Positions 42,826 to 52,202 of a stretch of 64,000 nucleotides of DNA are shown here, one piece after another. Below the pieces are notes generated by a model, which was given only the letters and a program-made list of their open reading frames with translations, made no database searches and was not told the DNA's origin. Within the stretch, counting starts at the first letter, position 1. Each line of letters starts with the position of its first letter. Source of the DNA: Arthrobacter cryoconiti (GTDB taxonomy: Bacteria; Actinomycetota; Actinomycetes; Actinomycetales; Micrococcaceae). Position numbers and translations under genes: made by a program. The DNA is taken from contig NZ_JAJJBU010000015.1 in assembly GCF_020905375.1 (NCBI RefSeq), positions 1-64,000 on the forward strand. Reading direction: 5' to 3'.

Positions 42826-44046
42826 GTGCCCGTGTACCTTGACCACGCGGCGACCACGCCTATTTCGGCCCCGGCCCTCGCCGCACTCACTTCAGCCATC
42901 AGCCGCAGCGGAAATCCTTCCTCGCTGCATGGCGCAGGCCGTCGCGCCCGCGCAATCGTGGAAGAATCCCGCGAACGTATTGCCCAGGCGGCGCACGCCC
43001 ACCCGACCGAAGTCATCTTTACCTCAGGTGGTACCGAAGCTGACAACTTAGCCATCAAGGGTCTTTTCTGGTCCCGTAGCACTGCCGATCCCCAACGCAC
43101 GCGCATACTGGTCTCCTCCGTGGAACATGCCGCAGTGCAGGAAACCGTGGAATGGCTTGACGCGCACGAAGGTGCTGAAGCCGTTTGGCTGCCCGTGGAC
43201 GCGGACGGCAGATTGATCTTGGACGCCCTCAAAAAAGAATTGGTCGACGGCGGGGCAGACACTGTAGCCCTCATCAGTTGCATGTGGGCCAATAACGAAG
43301 TTGGGACGCTCCAACCCATCGCGGAAATTGTGGCGCTCGCAGATAAGTACGAAATCCCGGTCCACTCCGATGCAGTGCAAGCTTTTGGCTCAGTCCCCGT
43401 CAACTTTGAAAAATCCGGGCTGGCAGCGATGTCCATTAGCGCCCATAAGATCGGCGGCACGGTAGGAGTCGGCGCTCTCCTCTTAGGGCGATCGGTAATG
43501 CTTACGCCCGTCCAGCACGGCGGCGGCCAGGAACGTAAAGTCCGATCTGGCACGCTCGACACAGCGGGCATTGCAGCTTTCGCTGCAGCCGCACGGGACG
43601 TTACCGAGCATCTCGAAACAGAAAGCGCCAGAATAGCCGGACTTCGCGACGGCATCATCGCCGCCGTCCGGGATCAGGTTCCAGATGCCTTGTTGCGCGG
43701 GGTCGATCCCGCCATCGCCCCGGAAGGCCGGCTGCCCGGGAACGCCCATTTCACCTTTCCCGGCTGCGAAGGGGACTCACTCTTGTTCCTGCTTGACATG
43801 GCAGGCGTTGAGTCCTCAACAGGTTCGGCCTGCACCGCCGGGGTCCCACGCCCCTCCCATGTTTTGCTGGCGATGGGTCTTGATGAGGAAACGGCGCGTG
43901 GTGCGCAACGCTTCAGCCTCGGGCATACATCTGACCAAAGTGATGTTGACGCCTTTGTGGCCGCGTTGCCGCAAGCGCACATGCGCGCTAAACAGGCAGG
44001 GATGGCCGGGCACCAATCCTCCATCCAAACCGCCAGCACGCGGTAA
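42826..44046 (+). CDS. iscS: cysteine desulfurase
   Basis: PLP enzyme that takes sulfur from cysteine for Fe-S clusters and thiolated tRNA. The N-terminus YLDHAATTP and TSGGTEADNLAIKG are typical. The PLP lysine is Lys208 in SISAHKIGG, and the catalytic cysteine is Cys336 in GSACTAGVPRPS. The 406-residue length fits the IscS/NifS class. Start is GTG at 42826 (MPVYLDHA); the Shine-Dalgarno site is weak. mnmA follows 105 bases downstream, so the sulfur is probably passed to tRNA thiolation; no iscU or iscA is adjacent. Confidence 0.93.
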   Translation: MPVYLDHAATTPISAPALAALTSAISRSGNPSSLHGAGRRARAIVEESRERIAQAAHAHPTEVIFTSGGTEADNLAIKGLFWSRSTADPQRTRILVSSVEHAAVQETVEWLDAHEGAEAVWLPVDADGRLILDALKKELVDGGADTVALISCMWANNEVGTLQPIAEIVALADKYEIPVHSDAVQAFGSVPVNFEKSGLAAMSISAHKIGGTVGVGALLLGRSVMLTPVQHGGGQERKVRSGTLDTAGIAAFAAAARDVTEHLETESARIAGLRDGIIAAVRDQVPDALLRGVDPAIAPEGRLPGNAHFTFPGCEGDSLLFLLDMAGVESSTGSACTAGVPRPSHVLLAMGLDEETARGAQRFSLGHTSDQSDVDAFVAALPQAHMRAKQAGMAGHQSSIQTASTR

Positions 44047-44151
44047 TCGCCGGGGTGACTATCGCAAGTGAATGGGGCCTGCCGTCGTTGCGGAATTTGA
44101 ACAATGTAGGCCATGAGCCACTGATTTTTTGTACCAAATGAAAGGTAAGTA

Positions 44152-45291
44152 ATGCGAGTATTGGCAGCCATGAGTGGCGGAGTTGACTCCGCCGTCGCCG
44201 CGGCACGTGCAGTTGATGCCGGGCACGACGTCGTGGGGGTCCACTTAGCGCTCTCACGCATGCCCGGGACCCTGCGCACTGGAAGCCGCGGCTGCTGCAC
44301 CGTGGAGGACTCCAATGACGCCTGGCGCGCCTGTGATCTTCTCGGCATCCCGTACTATGTCTGGGATTTCTCCGAACGGTTCAAGGAGGACGTGGTCCAG
44401 GACTTCATCGACGAATACGCGGCCGGGCGGACACCTAATCCTTGCATGCGCTGTAATGAGCGCATCAAATTCGCGGCACTGCTGGAAAAGGCCATCGCGC
44501 TGGGCTTCGACGCCGTGTGCACGGGACACTACGCCAAGGTCATCAACGACGCCGACGGCAACCCTCAGTTACACCGTGCCGCCGATTGGGCGAAGGATCA
44601 GAGCTACGTTCTGGGCGTCTTGACGTATGAGCAGCTCAAGCACTCCATGTTCCCGCTTGCCGAAACACCCTCCAAAGCCGAAGTCCGTGCAGAAGCTGAG
44701 CGCCGAGGTTTGTCAGTGGCGAAAAAGCCCGACAGCCACGACATCTGCTTTATTCCAGATGGTGACACGGCTGGTTGGCTCGCAGAGAGAATCACCATGC
44801 AGGACGGCGAGATTGTGGATGAAAATGGCGCGAAAGTCGGCGATCACACCGGTGCCAACCAATTCACTGTGGGACAGCGTCGCGGCCTGAAACTGGGGAC
44901 GCCTGCCGCGGATGGCAAGCCCCGCTTCGTGCTGGAAATCCGGCCCAAAGAAAACAAAGTCGTTGTCGGTTCGCACGCACTTTTGGCCATCGACGAGCTC
45001 AAGGGCATCAAGGTTTCCTGGGCTGGGCTGCCCATCGACGAGGTTGCCACGGGTGCCGAATTCGATTGTTACGCGCAGGTTCGAGCGCATGGGGACCCCG
45101 TGCCCGCCCGCGCCTTCGTCACCGAGGTGATGGACGACGTCGGACCCTGCCAGACTCTCACGGTCACGCTGGGTGAGCCGTTGCGCGGTGTTGCCCCCGG
45201 ACAAACCGTGGTCCTGTACCAAGGGACCCGCGTTTTGGGTCAGGCTACGATCGATACTGCGAGGTCGCTGGCCCGTCCCGAGCTGGCCTGA
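44152..45291 (+). CDS. mnmA: tRNA-specific 2-thiouridylase
   Basis: Makes 2-thiouridine at the wobble position of certain tRNAs. The 379-residue protein has the ATP-pyrophosphatase P-loop [11 protein letters not shown] at residues 8-18, the catalytic Cys101 in [12 protein letters not shown] and the second cysteine Cys199 in [10 protein letters not shown]. The C-terminal domain has [24 protein letters not shown] precedes the ATG. It works with the upstream cysteine desulfurase, an order conserved in actinobacteria. Confidence 0.95.
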   Translation: MRVLAAMSGGVDSAVAAARAVDAGHDVVGVHLALSRMPGTLRTGSRGCCTVEDSNDAWRACDLLGIPYYVWDFSERFKEDVVQDFIDEYAAGRTPNPCMRCNERIKFAALLEKAIALGFDAVCTGHYAKVINDADGNPQLHRAADWAKDQSYVLGVLTYEQLKHSMFPLAETPSKAEVRAEAERRGLSVAKKPDSHDICFIPDGDTAGWLAERITMQDGEIVDENGAKVGDHTGANQFTVGQRRGLKLGTPAADGKPRFVLEIRPKENKVVVGSHALLAIDELKGIKVSWAGLPIDEVATGAEFDCYAQVRAHGDPVPARAFVTEVMDDVGPCQTLTVTLGEPLRGVAPGQTVVLYQGTRVLGQATIDTARSLARPELA

Positions 45292-45313
45292 GCATACGGG
45301 CAGAGACGGGGCT

Positions 45314-45347
45314 GGCGTAGGATTCCATACGGCGTAGGATTCCATAC
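45314..45347. repeat. 17-bp tandem duplication
   Basis: GGCGTAGGATTCCATAC occurs twice in direct succession (45314-45330 and 45331-45347), between mnmA and the next gene. It looks like a simple slippage product close to the promoter of the downstream gene. Confidence 0.85.
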
Positions 45348-45376
45348 AAGGTGACTTGAACCACGGAAGGTACGCT

Positions 45377-45982
45377 ATGCCCCCGCACTCAATTCCGAAT
45401 CCGCTGCATCTACTCAACCGTTCCCTGACGCAATGTGCCGAGGTGATTGCCGCCATCGCCGCCAATCAGGCGCAGTGGCCCACCCCGTGTTCACAATGGA
45501 ACGTTCAGGACCTGCTGCACCACTTGGTGGTTGCGGACTTGCATAATTTTACGCTAATGGCGCGCGGCAGCCACGTGGACCAGGCGGACGCGCACGCCAC
45601 AGTAGGCGCGGATTGGTCCACCCGTTTCAGCGACGGGGCTGCGGTGCTTTTGCGGGCTTGGGCAGCGGCAGATCTGAGCCATCAGGTCGCCTTGCCGGGG
45701 GGAGGGGAAGCGCCCCTGCGCAGTCGCATTGGGCTGCAGATCGCCGAGTTCACCGTCCACTCTTGGGATCTAGCAAAAGCCACTAGCGTGCCTGTATCTC
45801 TCGATCCCGCTCTAGCCGATCAATCATTGGCATGGTCCCAGCGCGTGATGAAAGCCGAGTACCGGGGATCCGGCAAACCCTTCGGCCACGAGGTGCGCGT
45901 GCCGGTGAACTCTGATAGCTATGCGCGGCTGGCCGGATGGTTCGGTCGCAACCCAAAGTTCCAACCCGGACCCTATGAGTGA
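45377..45982 (+). CDS. maleylpyruvate isomerase-family (DinB-fold, TIGR03086-like) protein
   Basis: A 201-residue four-helix-bundle protein of the mycothiol-dependent maleylpyruvate isomerase group. Metal-ligand histidines are in place: LLHHLVVADLHNF and EFTVHSWDLAKA. The WPTPCSQWNVQDLLHH segment is typical of the family. The C-terminus (NSDSYARLAGWFGRNP) fits the TIGR03086 subgroup. The ATG at 45377 has GGAAGG six bases upstream. The natural substrate is not known; such proteins use mycothiol as cofactor, which supports an actinobacterial origin. It appears to be alone between mnmA and the peptide transporter. Confidence 0.83.
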   Translation: MPPHSIPNPLHLLNRSLTQCAEVIAAIAANQAQWPTPCSQWNVQDLLHHLVVADLHNFTLMARGSHVDQADAHATVGADWSTRFSDGAAVLLRAWAAADLSHQVALPGGGEAPLRSRIGLQIAEFTVHSWDLAKATSVPVSLDPALADQSLAWSQRVMKAEYRGSGKPFGHEVRVPVNSDSYARLAGWFGRNPKFQPGPYE

Positions 45983-46072
45983 GTCCTAAGATAACCATCT
46001 GGTTGCAACTTGTGAATCCATGCAGGTCCCCGTCAACAACTCTGATAGAAATGTCTCATAAGACAAGTGGTT

Positions 46073-46098
46073 CGGGTCACACAATGATGTGTGACCCG
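46073..46098. promoter_or_regulatory. perfect hairpin upstream of the peptide transporter
   Basis: CGGGTCACACA-ATGA-TGTGTGACCCG is an 11-bp perfect inverted repeat ending 33 bases before the binding-protein start. It lacks a T-run, so it may be an operator or a leader hairpin as well as a weak terminator for the gene before it. Confidence 0.5.
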
Positions 46099-46130
46099 TT
46101 CCATGTGTGGAAGCTATAGAAAGTTTGCCA

Positions 46131-47765
46131 ATGACAAAGAACATGTTTGGATTCCGGTCGGTGATCGCCGTTGCCGGTGTCTCCCTTCTGGCACTGACCG
46201 CATGCACAGGCCCGACCGGTGGTAACACCACCGAAGGCTCTGGCTCTTCGGGTGGACCGATTGTTTTGGGGACAACGGACAAGGTCACTTTCCTTGATCC
46301 GGCTGGCTCCTACGACAATGGCTCGTTCATGGTGATGAACCAGATTTACCCGTTCCTGCTCAACTCTGCACCGGGAAGTGCTGACCCCAAGCCGGATATT
46401 GCAGAATCTGCCTCCTTCACCTCTCCCACCGAGTACACGGTCAAGCTCAAGCCAGGCCTGAAATGGGCCAACGGCTCCGATCTGGATTCCAAGGATGTGA
46501 AGTTCTCCTTCGACCGCCAGCTAAAGATCAACGACGCCAACGGTCCGGCCACCCTTTTGGGGAACCTGGAAAGCGTCAGCGCTCCGGATGCCACCACCGT
46601 GGTCTTCAAGCTCAAACTCGGCAATGACCAGACGTTCCCGCAGGTGTTGACCAGCCCGGCCGGTCCGATCGTGGATGACACCGTTTTCAGTGCCGACAAG
46701 GTCACCGATGATGACACCATCATCAAGGGCAAGGCTTTCGCCGGACAGTTCACTATTGACACGTACAAGAAGAACGAGCTCATCTCGTTCAAGAAGTACG
46801 CTGACTACAAGGGCCTGTTGGGCCCGGCCAAGTCGGATTCGGTGACCATGAAGTACTACGCCGACTCCAACAACATGAAGCTGGAAGTCCAAAAGGGCAG
46901 CATTGACGTTGCCTGGCGCAGCCTGACTGCCACTGACATTGAGAGCCTGAAGGCCGACAAGAACGTCAAGGTGGACATTGGTCCTGGTGGAGAAATTCGC
47001 TACATCGTCTTCAACTTTGACACCATGCCTTTCGGTGCCAAGACGGCAACCCCGGATGCCAGCAAGGCATTGGCAATCCGTGCGGCAATGGCTGACACCG
47101 TGGACCGCAAGGCCCTCGCTGACCAGGTCTACAAGGGCACCTATCTGCCGTTGTACTCGTTCGTCCCGGCCGGTTTCACCGGCGCCACTGAGCCGTTGAA
47201 GGCTGATTATGGCGACGGTAACGGTGCTCCGGACGTGGAGAAGGCGAAGAAGGCCCTCGCAGACGCTGGCGTACCGACACCGGTCACACTGGATCTGCAG
47301 TACAACCCGGATCACTACGGTTCCTCTTCAGGAGATGAGTACGCGGCCATCAAGGCACAGTTGGAAAAGACTGGCCTGTTTACTGTGAACTTGCAGTCCA
47401 CTGAGTGGGTCTCCTACTCTAAGCAGCGTAGTGCGGATGCTTACCCGATGTACCAGCTGGGCTGGTTCCCGGACTACTCGGATGCTGATAACTACCTGAC
47501 CCCGTTCTTCTCCACGGATAACTTCCTGAAGAACCATTACAGCAACCCGGAAGTTCAGAAAATGATCAGCGAGCAGTTGGTCACCAACGATCCTGCCAAG
47601 CGCACCAAGCTGATCGAAGATATCCAGGCTGCTGAAGCCAAGGACCTTTCCACGCTGCCGCTGCTCCAGGGCGCGCAGGTCGCTGTTTCCAACGTCAAGG
47701 TCAAGGGCACCAAGGACACCTTGGATGCTTCCTTCAAGTTCCGCTTGGGAGTTCTCTCCAAGTAA
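46131..47765 (+). CDS. peptide ABC transporter substrate-binding lipoprotein
   Basis: Extracellular binding protein of family 5 (oligopeptide/dipeptide class), 544 residues. The signal peptide ends in a lipobox LTAC (Cys25). Family landmarks include DKVTFLDPAGSYDNGSFMVM, the SBP signature around KLKPGLKWANGSDLDSKDVKFSF, and IRAAMADTVDRKALADQVYKG. The frame opens at 46107 but the ATG at 46131 directly precedes the signal peptide and has GAAAG upstream. Lysine, aspartate and valine use gives a distinctly lower G+C third-position feel than neighbours, common in highly expressed genes. It leads the transport operon. Confidence 0.93.
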   Translation: MTKNMFGFRSVIAVAGVSLLALTACTGPTGGNTTEGSGSSGGPIVLGTTDKVTFLDPAGSYDNGSFMVMNQIYPFLLNSAPGSADPKPDIAESASFTSPTEYTVKLKPGLKWANGSDLDSKDVKFSFDRQLKINDANGPATLLGNLESVSAPDATTVVFKLKLGNDQTFPQVLTSPAGPIVDDTVFSADKVTDDDTIIKGKAFAGQFTIDTYKKNELISFKKYADYKGLLGPAKSDSVTMKYYADSNNMKLEVQKGSIDVAWRSLTATDIESLKADKNVKVDIGPGGEIRYIVFNFDTMPFGAKTATPDASKALAIRAAMADTVDRKALADQVYKGTYLPLYSFVPAGFTGATEPLKADYGDGNGAPDVEKAKKALADAGVPTPVTLDLQYNPDHYGSSSGDEYAAIKAQLEKTGLFTVNLQSTEWVSYSKQRSADAYPMYQLGWFPDYSDADNYLTPFFSTDNFLKNHYSNPEVQKMISEQLVTNDPAKRTKLIEDIQAAEAKDLSTLPLLQGAQVAVSNVKVKGTKDTLDASFKFRLGVLSK

Positions 47766-47794
47766 CGCGTGTACTTGATCGCATGACTATCAAT

Positions 47795-47825
47795 AAGGCG
47801 GGGCCTCCCATGGATGCCCCGCCTT
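47795..47825 (+). terminator. attenuating hairpin inside the transporter operon
   Basis: AAGGCGGGGC and GCCCCGCCTT pair perfectly around an 11-base loop between the binding protein and the first permease gene. Such hairpins commonly reduce read-through so that the binding protein is made in excess. Confidence 0.7.
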
Positions 47826-47884
47826 CTTGGCCGTCCAGACTTCTTGGACTTTGAAAAAAATTTCCACCCTAGAAACAGGAATTG

Positions 47885-48976
47885 ATGACAGCACTAGTTG
47901 ACCTGCCAGCGGCGGAACCCGCTGCACAGGATCCCATTCGTAAAAAGAAGGCGGGAGGCAGCCTGGGTAAGTATCTACTCATCCGCTTCGCCTTGATCTT
48001 CCCCACTATCCTTATCCTCGTCACTATGGTTTTCTTCTTGATGCGCCTAACAGGAGACCCCATTACGGCTGCTCTGGGTGGTCGGCTTGCACCGGACCAG
48101 CTGGCCCAGCGCATCCATGCGGCCGGTTATGACCGCCCCATCTTCATCCAATATTTTGAATACTTGGGTCAGATTGCCACCGGCAACTTTGGCCGCACCA
48201 TCTCTGATAACTTGCTTATTTCGGACATGCTCGCCACTTACGGCACGGCCACACTTGAACTGGCTGTCAACTCCCTGGTCGTAGCATTGGCCATCGGTAT
48301 TCCCTTTGGCATGCTTTCCGCCTCTAAGCGTGATAGGTACCAAGACGCAATCTTGCGTGTACTGGCCATCGCGTTCTACGCCACTCCGGTGTTCTTCGCA
48401 GGTCTGTTGCTTAAGCTTGTTTTTTCCATCTGGCTGGGCTGGTTCCCGGTAGCCGGACGTGGCGGAACCTCGACTGAGATCGCCATGGCTTCCCTCGCCG
48501 CTCCTACTGGTATTTACTGGCTTGATTCGCTGCGTAGCGGCAACATGGACGCGTTCTGGGATGTTGCCCAGCACTCCGTGCTCCCCGCCGTCGCCCTTGG
48601 TCTGCTAACAGCAGGCATCTTCTTGCGTCTGGTACGCACAAATATCATTGGCACCTTGAGCAAGGACTATGTTGAGGCCGGGCGCTCGCGCGGTGTCAGC
48701 GAATACCGTCTTCTCACCAAGCATGCCTTCAAACCGGCGCTGATCCCCATCATCACGGTGATGGGTCTGCAGATCGCGCTGTTGCTCGGTGGTGCTGTGC
48801 TGACAGAGACCACCTTTGAGTGGAAGGGCCTAGGCTTCCAGCTGGCTCATTATCTAACGGCTCGCGACTTCGTCGCCGTGCAGGGCATCGTGGCCCTCCT
48901 CGCCGTGATTGTGGCCTTCACCAACTTCATCGTGGACGTTATCGCCGCGCTGATCGACCCGAGGGTGAGGTACTAA
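47885..48976 (+). CDS. peptide ABC transporter permease, DppB type
   Basis: Inner-membrane permease of 363 residues. The first helix is IRFALIFPTILILVTMVFFLMRL, followed by a periplasmic loop and further helices. The coupling loop is DYVEAGRSRGVSEYRLLTKHAFKPALIPI, and the C-terminus (NFIVDVIAALIDPRVRY) is typical of DppB-like subunits. The N-terminal 35 residues are a cytoplasmic Ala/Pro/Lys-rich leader. The ATG at 47885 has AGGA upstream; a TTG at 47882 also lies in frame. Five bases separate it from the next permease. Confidence 0.93.
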   Translation: MTALVDLPAAEPAAQDPIRKKKAGGSLGKYLLIRFALIFPTILILVTMVFFLMRLTGDPITAALGGRLAPDQLAQRIHAAGYDRPIFIQYFEYLGQIATGNFGRTISDNLLISDMLATYGTATLELAVNSLVVALAIGIPFGMLSASKRDRYQDAILRVLAIAFYATPVFFAGLLLKLVFSIWLGWFPVAGRGGTSTEIAMASLAAPTGIYWLDSLRSGNMDAFWDVAQHSVLPAVALGLLTAGIFLRLVRTNIIGTLSKDYVEAGRSRGVSEYRLLTKHAFKPALIPIITVMGLQIALLLGGAVLTETTFEWKGLGFQLAHYLTARDFVAVQGIVALLAVIVAFTNFIVDVIAALIDPRVRY

Positions 48977-48981
48977 AAATA

Positions 48982-49935
48982 ATGGAGAATAAAAAATCAC
49001 TTTTCTCCCGCCTGCCCATTGTGTCGCAGCTGAAAAAAAGCGTTGGCCTGCAACGCGGAATGCTGATTGCCGGCATCGTGATGACTGCCATCTTCTTGCT
49101 GACAGCCGCACTGGCACCATTGATTTCCCCCTACGGTGCAACGCAGCGCTTTGATGAGACCCAGGCACCGCCGTCTTCTGTCCACATTTGGGGCACGACG
49201 GCGGGTGGCTACGATGTGTTCTCACGCACCATCTGGGGTGCCCAGACAGCCTTCCTGGTGATCGTGGTGGCCGTCGCGCTTTCCATCTTTATCGGCGTGA
49301 TCTTGGGTCTGCTCTCCGGTTACCTAGGTGGCTGGCTGGACCGTATTTTGGTGGTGGTGGCTGACGCCATCTATGCGTTCCCGACGTTGCTGCTGGCCAT
49401 GGTCATGTCTATTGCCATTAGTCAGGGCCGTTCAAACATGTGGTCGGGAATTTTTTCTGCGGCCATCTCCATCACGGTGGTATTCATCCCGCAATATTTC
49501 CGGGTGATCCGAGCCGAGACTATCCGGCTGAAGGCGGAGCCGTTCGTGGAATCCGCAATTGTGGTGGGAGCCTCCAGCGTACGCATTATGGCACGGCACA
49601 TTTACAAGAATGCCACCCGGACCCTGCCACTGATTTTCACACTCAATGCTTCCGAGGCCATCTTGACGTTGGCCGGTCTCGGCTTTTTGGGCTTCGGGAT
49701 CGAACCGTCTTCAGCGGCGGAATGGGGCTATGACTTGAACCATGCCCAGTCAGATGCCACGAGTGGTATCTGGTGGACAGGTGTGTTCCCGGGTGCGGCG
49801 ATTGTGCTGACAGTGCTGGGCTTGACCTTGCTAGGTGAGTCCATGAACGACCTCAACGATCCGCGGCTGCGTGGGCGCAAGCGCGCCGGTAAGAAGAACG
49901 CCCGCGCCAAGAAGAAGGAGTTGGTGGACGTATGA
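48982..49935 (+). CDS. peptide ABC transporter permease, DppC type
   Basis: Second permease, 317 residues. The N-terminal helix (MLIAGIVMTAIFLLTAALAPLI) is followed by PYGATQRFDETQAPPSSVHIWGT, as in DppC proteins. The coupling loop is FVESAIVVGASSVRIMARHIYKN. The C-terminus is very basic (LRGRKRAGKKNARAKKKE). I place the start at the ATG at 48982; the frame is open upstream through the first permease without support. Its stop overlaps the ATPase start by four bases (ATGA). Confidence 0.93.
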   Translation: MENKKSLFSRLPIVSQLKKSVGLQRGMLIAGIVMTAIFLLTAALAPLISPYGATQRFDETQAPPSSVHIWGTTAGGYDVFSRTIWGAQTAFLVIVVAVALSIFIGVILGLLSGYLGGWLDRILVVVADAIYAFPTLLLAMVMSIAISQGRSNMWSGIFSAAISITVVFIPQYFRVIRAETIRLKAEPFVESAIVVGASSVRIMARHIYKNATRTLPLIFTLNASEAILTLAGLGFLGFGIEPSSAAEWGYDLNHAQSDATSGIWWTGVFPGAAIVLTVLGLTLLGESMNDLNDPRLRGRKRAGKKNARAKKKELVDV

Positions 49936-51641
49936 GTCACTCCACTCATCAAGCCCCGAAGGGGCAGGCCACGGGCGCTGCGGTACTGGACATCGAAAAA
50001 TTGAAGGTTACGTTCGCCACCGACTCCGCAGACGTCTTGGCGGTGAAGGACGTGTCCTTCACCGTGGCGCCGGGCGAGATCGTGGCGATCGTGGGCGAGT
50101 CTGGCTCAGGCAAGACCGTCACAGCCAAGGCCATCCTGGGGCTGCTTCCGGAGACAGCGCAAAGCAGCGGGGCCGTGATCATCAGCGGCAATGACATCTT
50201 GGCCGTCAGCGCGCACCAGTTGCGTCAGATTCGTGGCCGCGATGTCGCAATGGTGTTTCAGGAGCCTTCCACGGCACTGAATCCTGTTTACACGGTGGGA
50301 TGGCAGATCGCCGAAGGTCTGCGGGCTCACCGGCCAGAAGGCAAACGGGTAGGCCGGAAGGCTGCTCGTTTACTCGCCATTGAGGCCTTGGGCAAAGTGG
50401 GGATTCCGGAACCGGAAAAACGGGTGGACTATTATCCTCACCAGTTCTCTGGTGGCCAGAAGCAGCGCGTTGTCATAGCGGCTGCCCTGGCCCTGAATCC
50501 TGGGCTGATCGTAGCTGATGAACCCACCACCGCCCTTGATGTGACAGTTCAGGCAGAAATCTTGGAGCTGCTGCGAGATTTGAGGGACCAGTACGGCACC
50601 TCCATTGTGCTGATTACACACAATATGGGTGTGGTGGCGGACCTAGCGGACCGTGTAGTGGTCATGTTCCAAGGCGATGTGGTGGAAGAGGCAACTGCGC
50701 AAGTGCTCTTTGCCAATCCCCGGGAAGAGTACACGCAAAAACTCCTGGCTGCGGTGCCTCATTTGGGCCGTAATTCAGCGTCTGAGGGCTTTACTGAGCG
50801 GGCGTTTCAGGACAAAGAAGTATTGGTACGTGCTACCGACCTGGAGATCGAGTATCCGGGACGGTTGGGCAGCCCCGCATTCAGGGCTGTTGACAAGGTC
50901 TCCTTCACGATCAGCGCGGGTGAAGTCTTTGGGCTGGTGGGGGAATCCGGCTCGGGGAAGACCACAATTGGTCGGGCCATCGCCGGCCTGAACCGCACCA
51001 CGGGTGGTTCCCTAAAAGTGCTCGGCTATGAGATGCGGGACTACAAGGAACGCACTTTCCGGCCGTTGCGCAAGGACATTGGGTTTGTCTTCCAAGACCC
51101 TGCCGCGTCCTTCAATCCGCACCTGACCATTGGTGAATGTGTTGCCGAGCCACTGCTTATTCATACTGATCTCTCCGGCTCAGCCGTGACGAAGAAAGTT
51201 GGAGAGCTGTTGGAATCCGTGCAACTTCCAGCTACCTACGCCAGGCGCTTCCCGCATGAACTCTCCGGCGGTCAGCGTCAGCGTGCGTCCCTAGCCCGAG
51301 GGTTGGCGCTCAAGCCAAAGCTGCTGGTCGCGGATGAGCCGACGTCGGCCCTTGACGTCTCCGTCCAGGCCAAGGTGTTGGAGCTGTTCCGCGAGATCCA
51401 AGTTGAAATGGGCTTCGCGGCACTGTTTATCAGCCATGACCTAGCTGTGGTGGACATTCTGGCCGAATGGGTTGGCGTGCTCTACAAGGGCCAGATGGTG
51501 GAACAGGGCATCGGCAACCAGATTATGGGTAACCCGCAGATGGACTACACCAAGCGCCTCTTGGCGTCTCTGCCCGTGCCGAACCCCGCAGAGCAGGCCG
51601 AACGCAGAGCCATGCACCAAGCGTTACTGGCGGGTAAATAG
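49932..51641 (+). CDS. peptide ABC transporter double ATPase (DppD-DppF fusion)
   Basis: One 569-residue protein carries both nucleotide-binding domains. The first, about 15-270, has Walker [13 protein letters not shown], signature [12 protein letters not shown] and Walker [14 protein letters not shown]. The second, about 295-550, has [24 protein letters not shown] and [13 protein letters not shown]. Each has a switch His (LITHNMGVV and FISHDLAVV). With the two permeases and the binding protein the importer is complete. Single-chain double ATPases are known in actinobacteria and some proteobacteria. Substrate is probably a peptide, but nickel or opine-like ligands are possible. Confidence 0.95.
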   Translation: MSHSTHQAPKGQATGAAVLDIEKLKVTFATDSADVLAVKDVSFTVAPGEIVAIVGESGSGKTVTAKAILGLLPETAQSSGAVIISGNDILAVSAHQLRQIRGRDVAMVFQEPSTALNPVYTVGWQIAEGLRAHRPEGKRVGRKAARLLAIEALGKVGIPEPEKRVDYYPHQFSGGQKQRVVIAAALALNPGLIVADEPTTALDVTVQAEILELLRDLRDQYGTSIVLITHNMGVVADLADRVVVMFQGDVVEEATAQVLFANPREEYTQKLLAAVPHLGRNSASEGFTERAFQDKEVLVRATDLEIEYPGRLGSPAFRAVDKVSFTISAGEVFGLVGESGSGKTTIGRAIAGLNRTTGGSLKVLGYEMRDYKERTFRPLRKDIGFVFQDPAASFNPHLTIGECVAEPLLIHTDLSGSAVTKKVGELLESVQLPATYARRFPHELSGGQRQRASLARGLALKPKLLVADEPTSALDVSVQAKVLELFREIQVEMGFAALFISHDLAVVDILAEWVGVLYKGQMVEQGIGNQIMGNPQMDYTKRLLASLPVPNPAEQAERRAMHQALLAGK

Positions 51642-51647
51642 GGCTGA

Positions 51648-51689
51648 GGTGTACAGGGTGGACACAAGTTTTCGTCCGCCCTGTACACC
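51648..51689 (+). terminator. terminator of the transporter operon
   Basis: A 16-bp stem, GGTGTACAGGGTGGAC with its complement and one wobble pair, closes a ten-base loop seven bases after the ATPase stop. It lies only 16 bases before the chorismate mutase start, so it may also shape the leader of that gene. Confidence 0.75.
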
Positions 51690-51704
51690 GCCTAAGCTGG
51701 TCAC

Positions 51705-52202
51705 ATGAGCGAACCTGGCAACGACCACCTCTCCGTTGAAGACTTTGACCCGGCTGCCAGTTCCCTCACGGGGCAGGTGGACCCTCTCGTCCTGGCGGAG
51801 TTGCTTTCCATCCGTTCCAGCATTGATAACTTTGATGCAACCTTGGTCTATCTGCTGGCAGAGCGTTTCAAGGCAACTCAACGAGTGGGGATTCTCAAGG
51901 CCGCGCACCAACTCCCGCCGGCGGATCCCAATCGCGAGAAAGCTCAGATCCATCGTTTGCGGGCTCTCGCGGAGTCGGCACATCTCGATCCGGCCTTTGC
52001 AGAGAAGTTCATGAACTTCATCATCAGCGAGGTCATCCACCACCACCAAGCAATCTCGCAGAGTCATTCCGAGGTGGCGGCCACAGGTGTGTTGCCAATG
52101 GTGAGTCTGGACGGGCAAGGCTTTGTGGCATCACCGGCACGCACGGATCTCTCTTCCACGGAGTTCCCTCCCGCGGACGACGCCGGCGCGCACCAGAAGT
52201 GA
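51705..52202 (+). CDS. chorismate mutase, AroQ type
   Basis: Converts chorismate to prephenate for phenylalanine and tyrosine synthesis. The AroQ-class helical domain, residues 30-115, contains LLSIRSSIDNFDATLVYLLAERF, then TQRVGILKA, then FAEKFMNFIISEVIHHHQ. An acidic N-terminal leader and an unstructured C-terminus of about 45 residues are added. There is no signal peptide, so it is cytoplasmic rather than the secreted type. The stop overlaps the next start (GTGA), so it is coupled to the methionine-synthase-like gene. Confidence 0.85.
   Translation: MSEPGNDHLSVEDFDPAASSLTGQVDPLVLAELLSIRSSIDNFDATLVYLLAERFKATQRVGILKAAHQLPPADPNREKAQIHRLRALAESAHLDPAFAEKFMNFIISEVIHHHQAISQSHSEVAATGVLPMVSLDGQGFVASPARTDLSSTEFPPADDAGAHQK

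Noticed and set aside
44713-45465. 250-residue minus-strand frame opposite mnmA
   Set aside because: Antisense shadow of mnmA with no family features.
51648-51689. Riboswitch before chorismate mutase
   Set aside because: The structure is a simple hairpin without conserved riboswitch elements; it is better explained as the terminator of the transporter operon.
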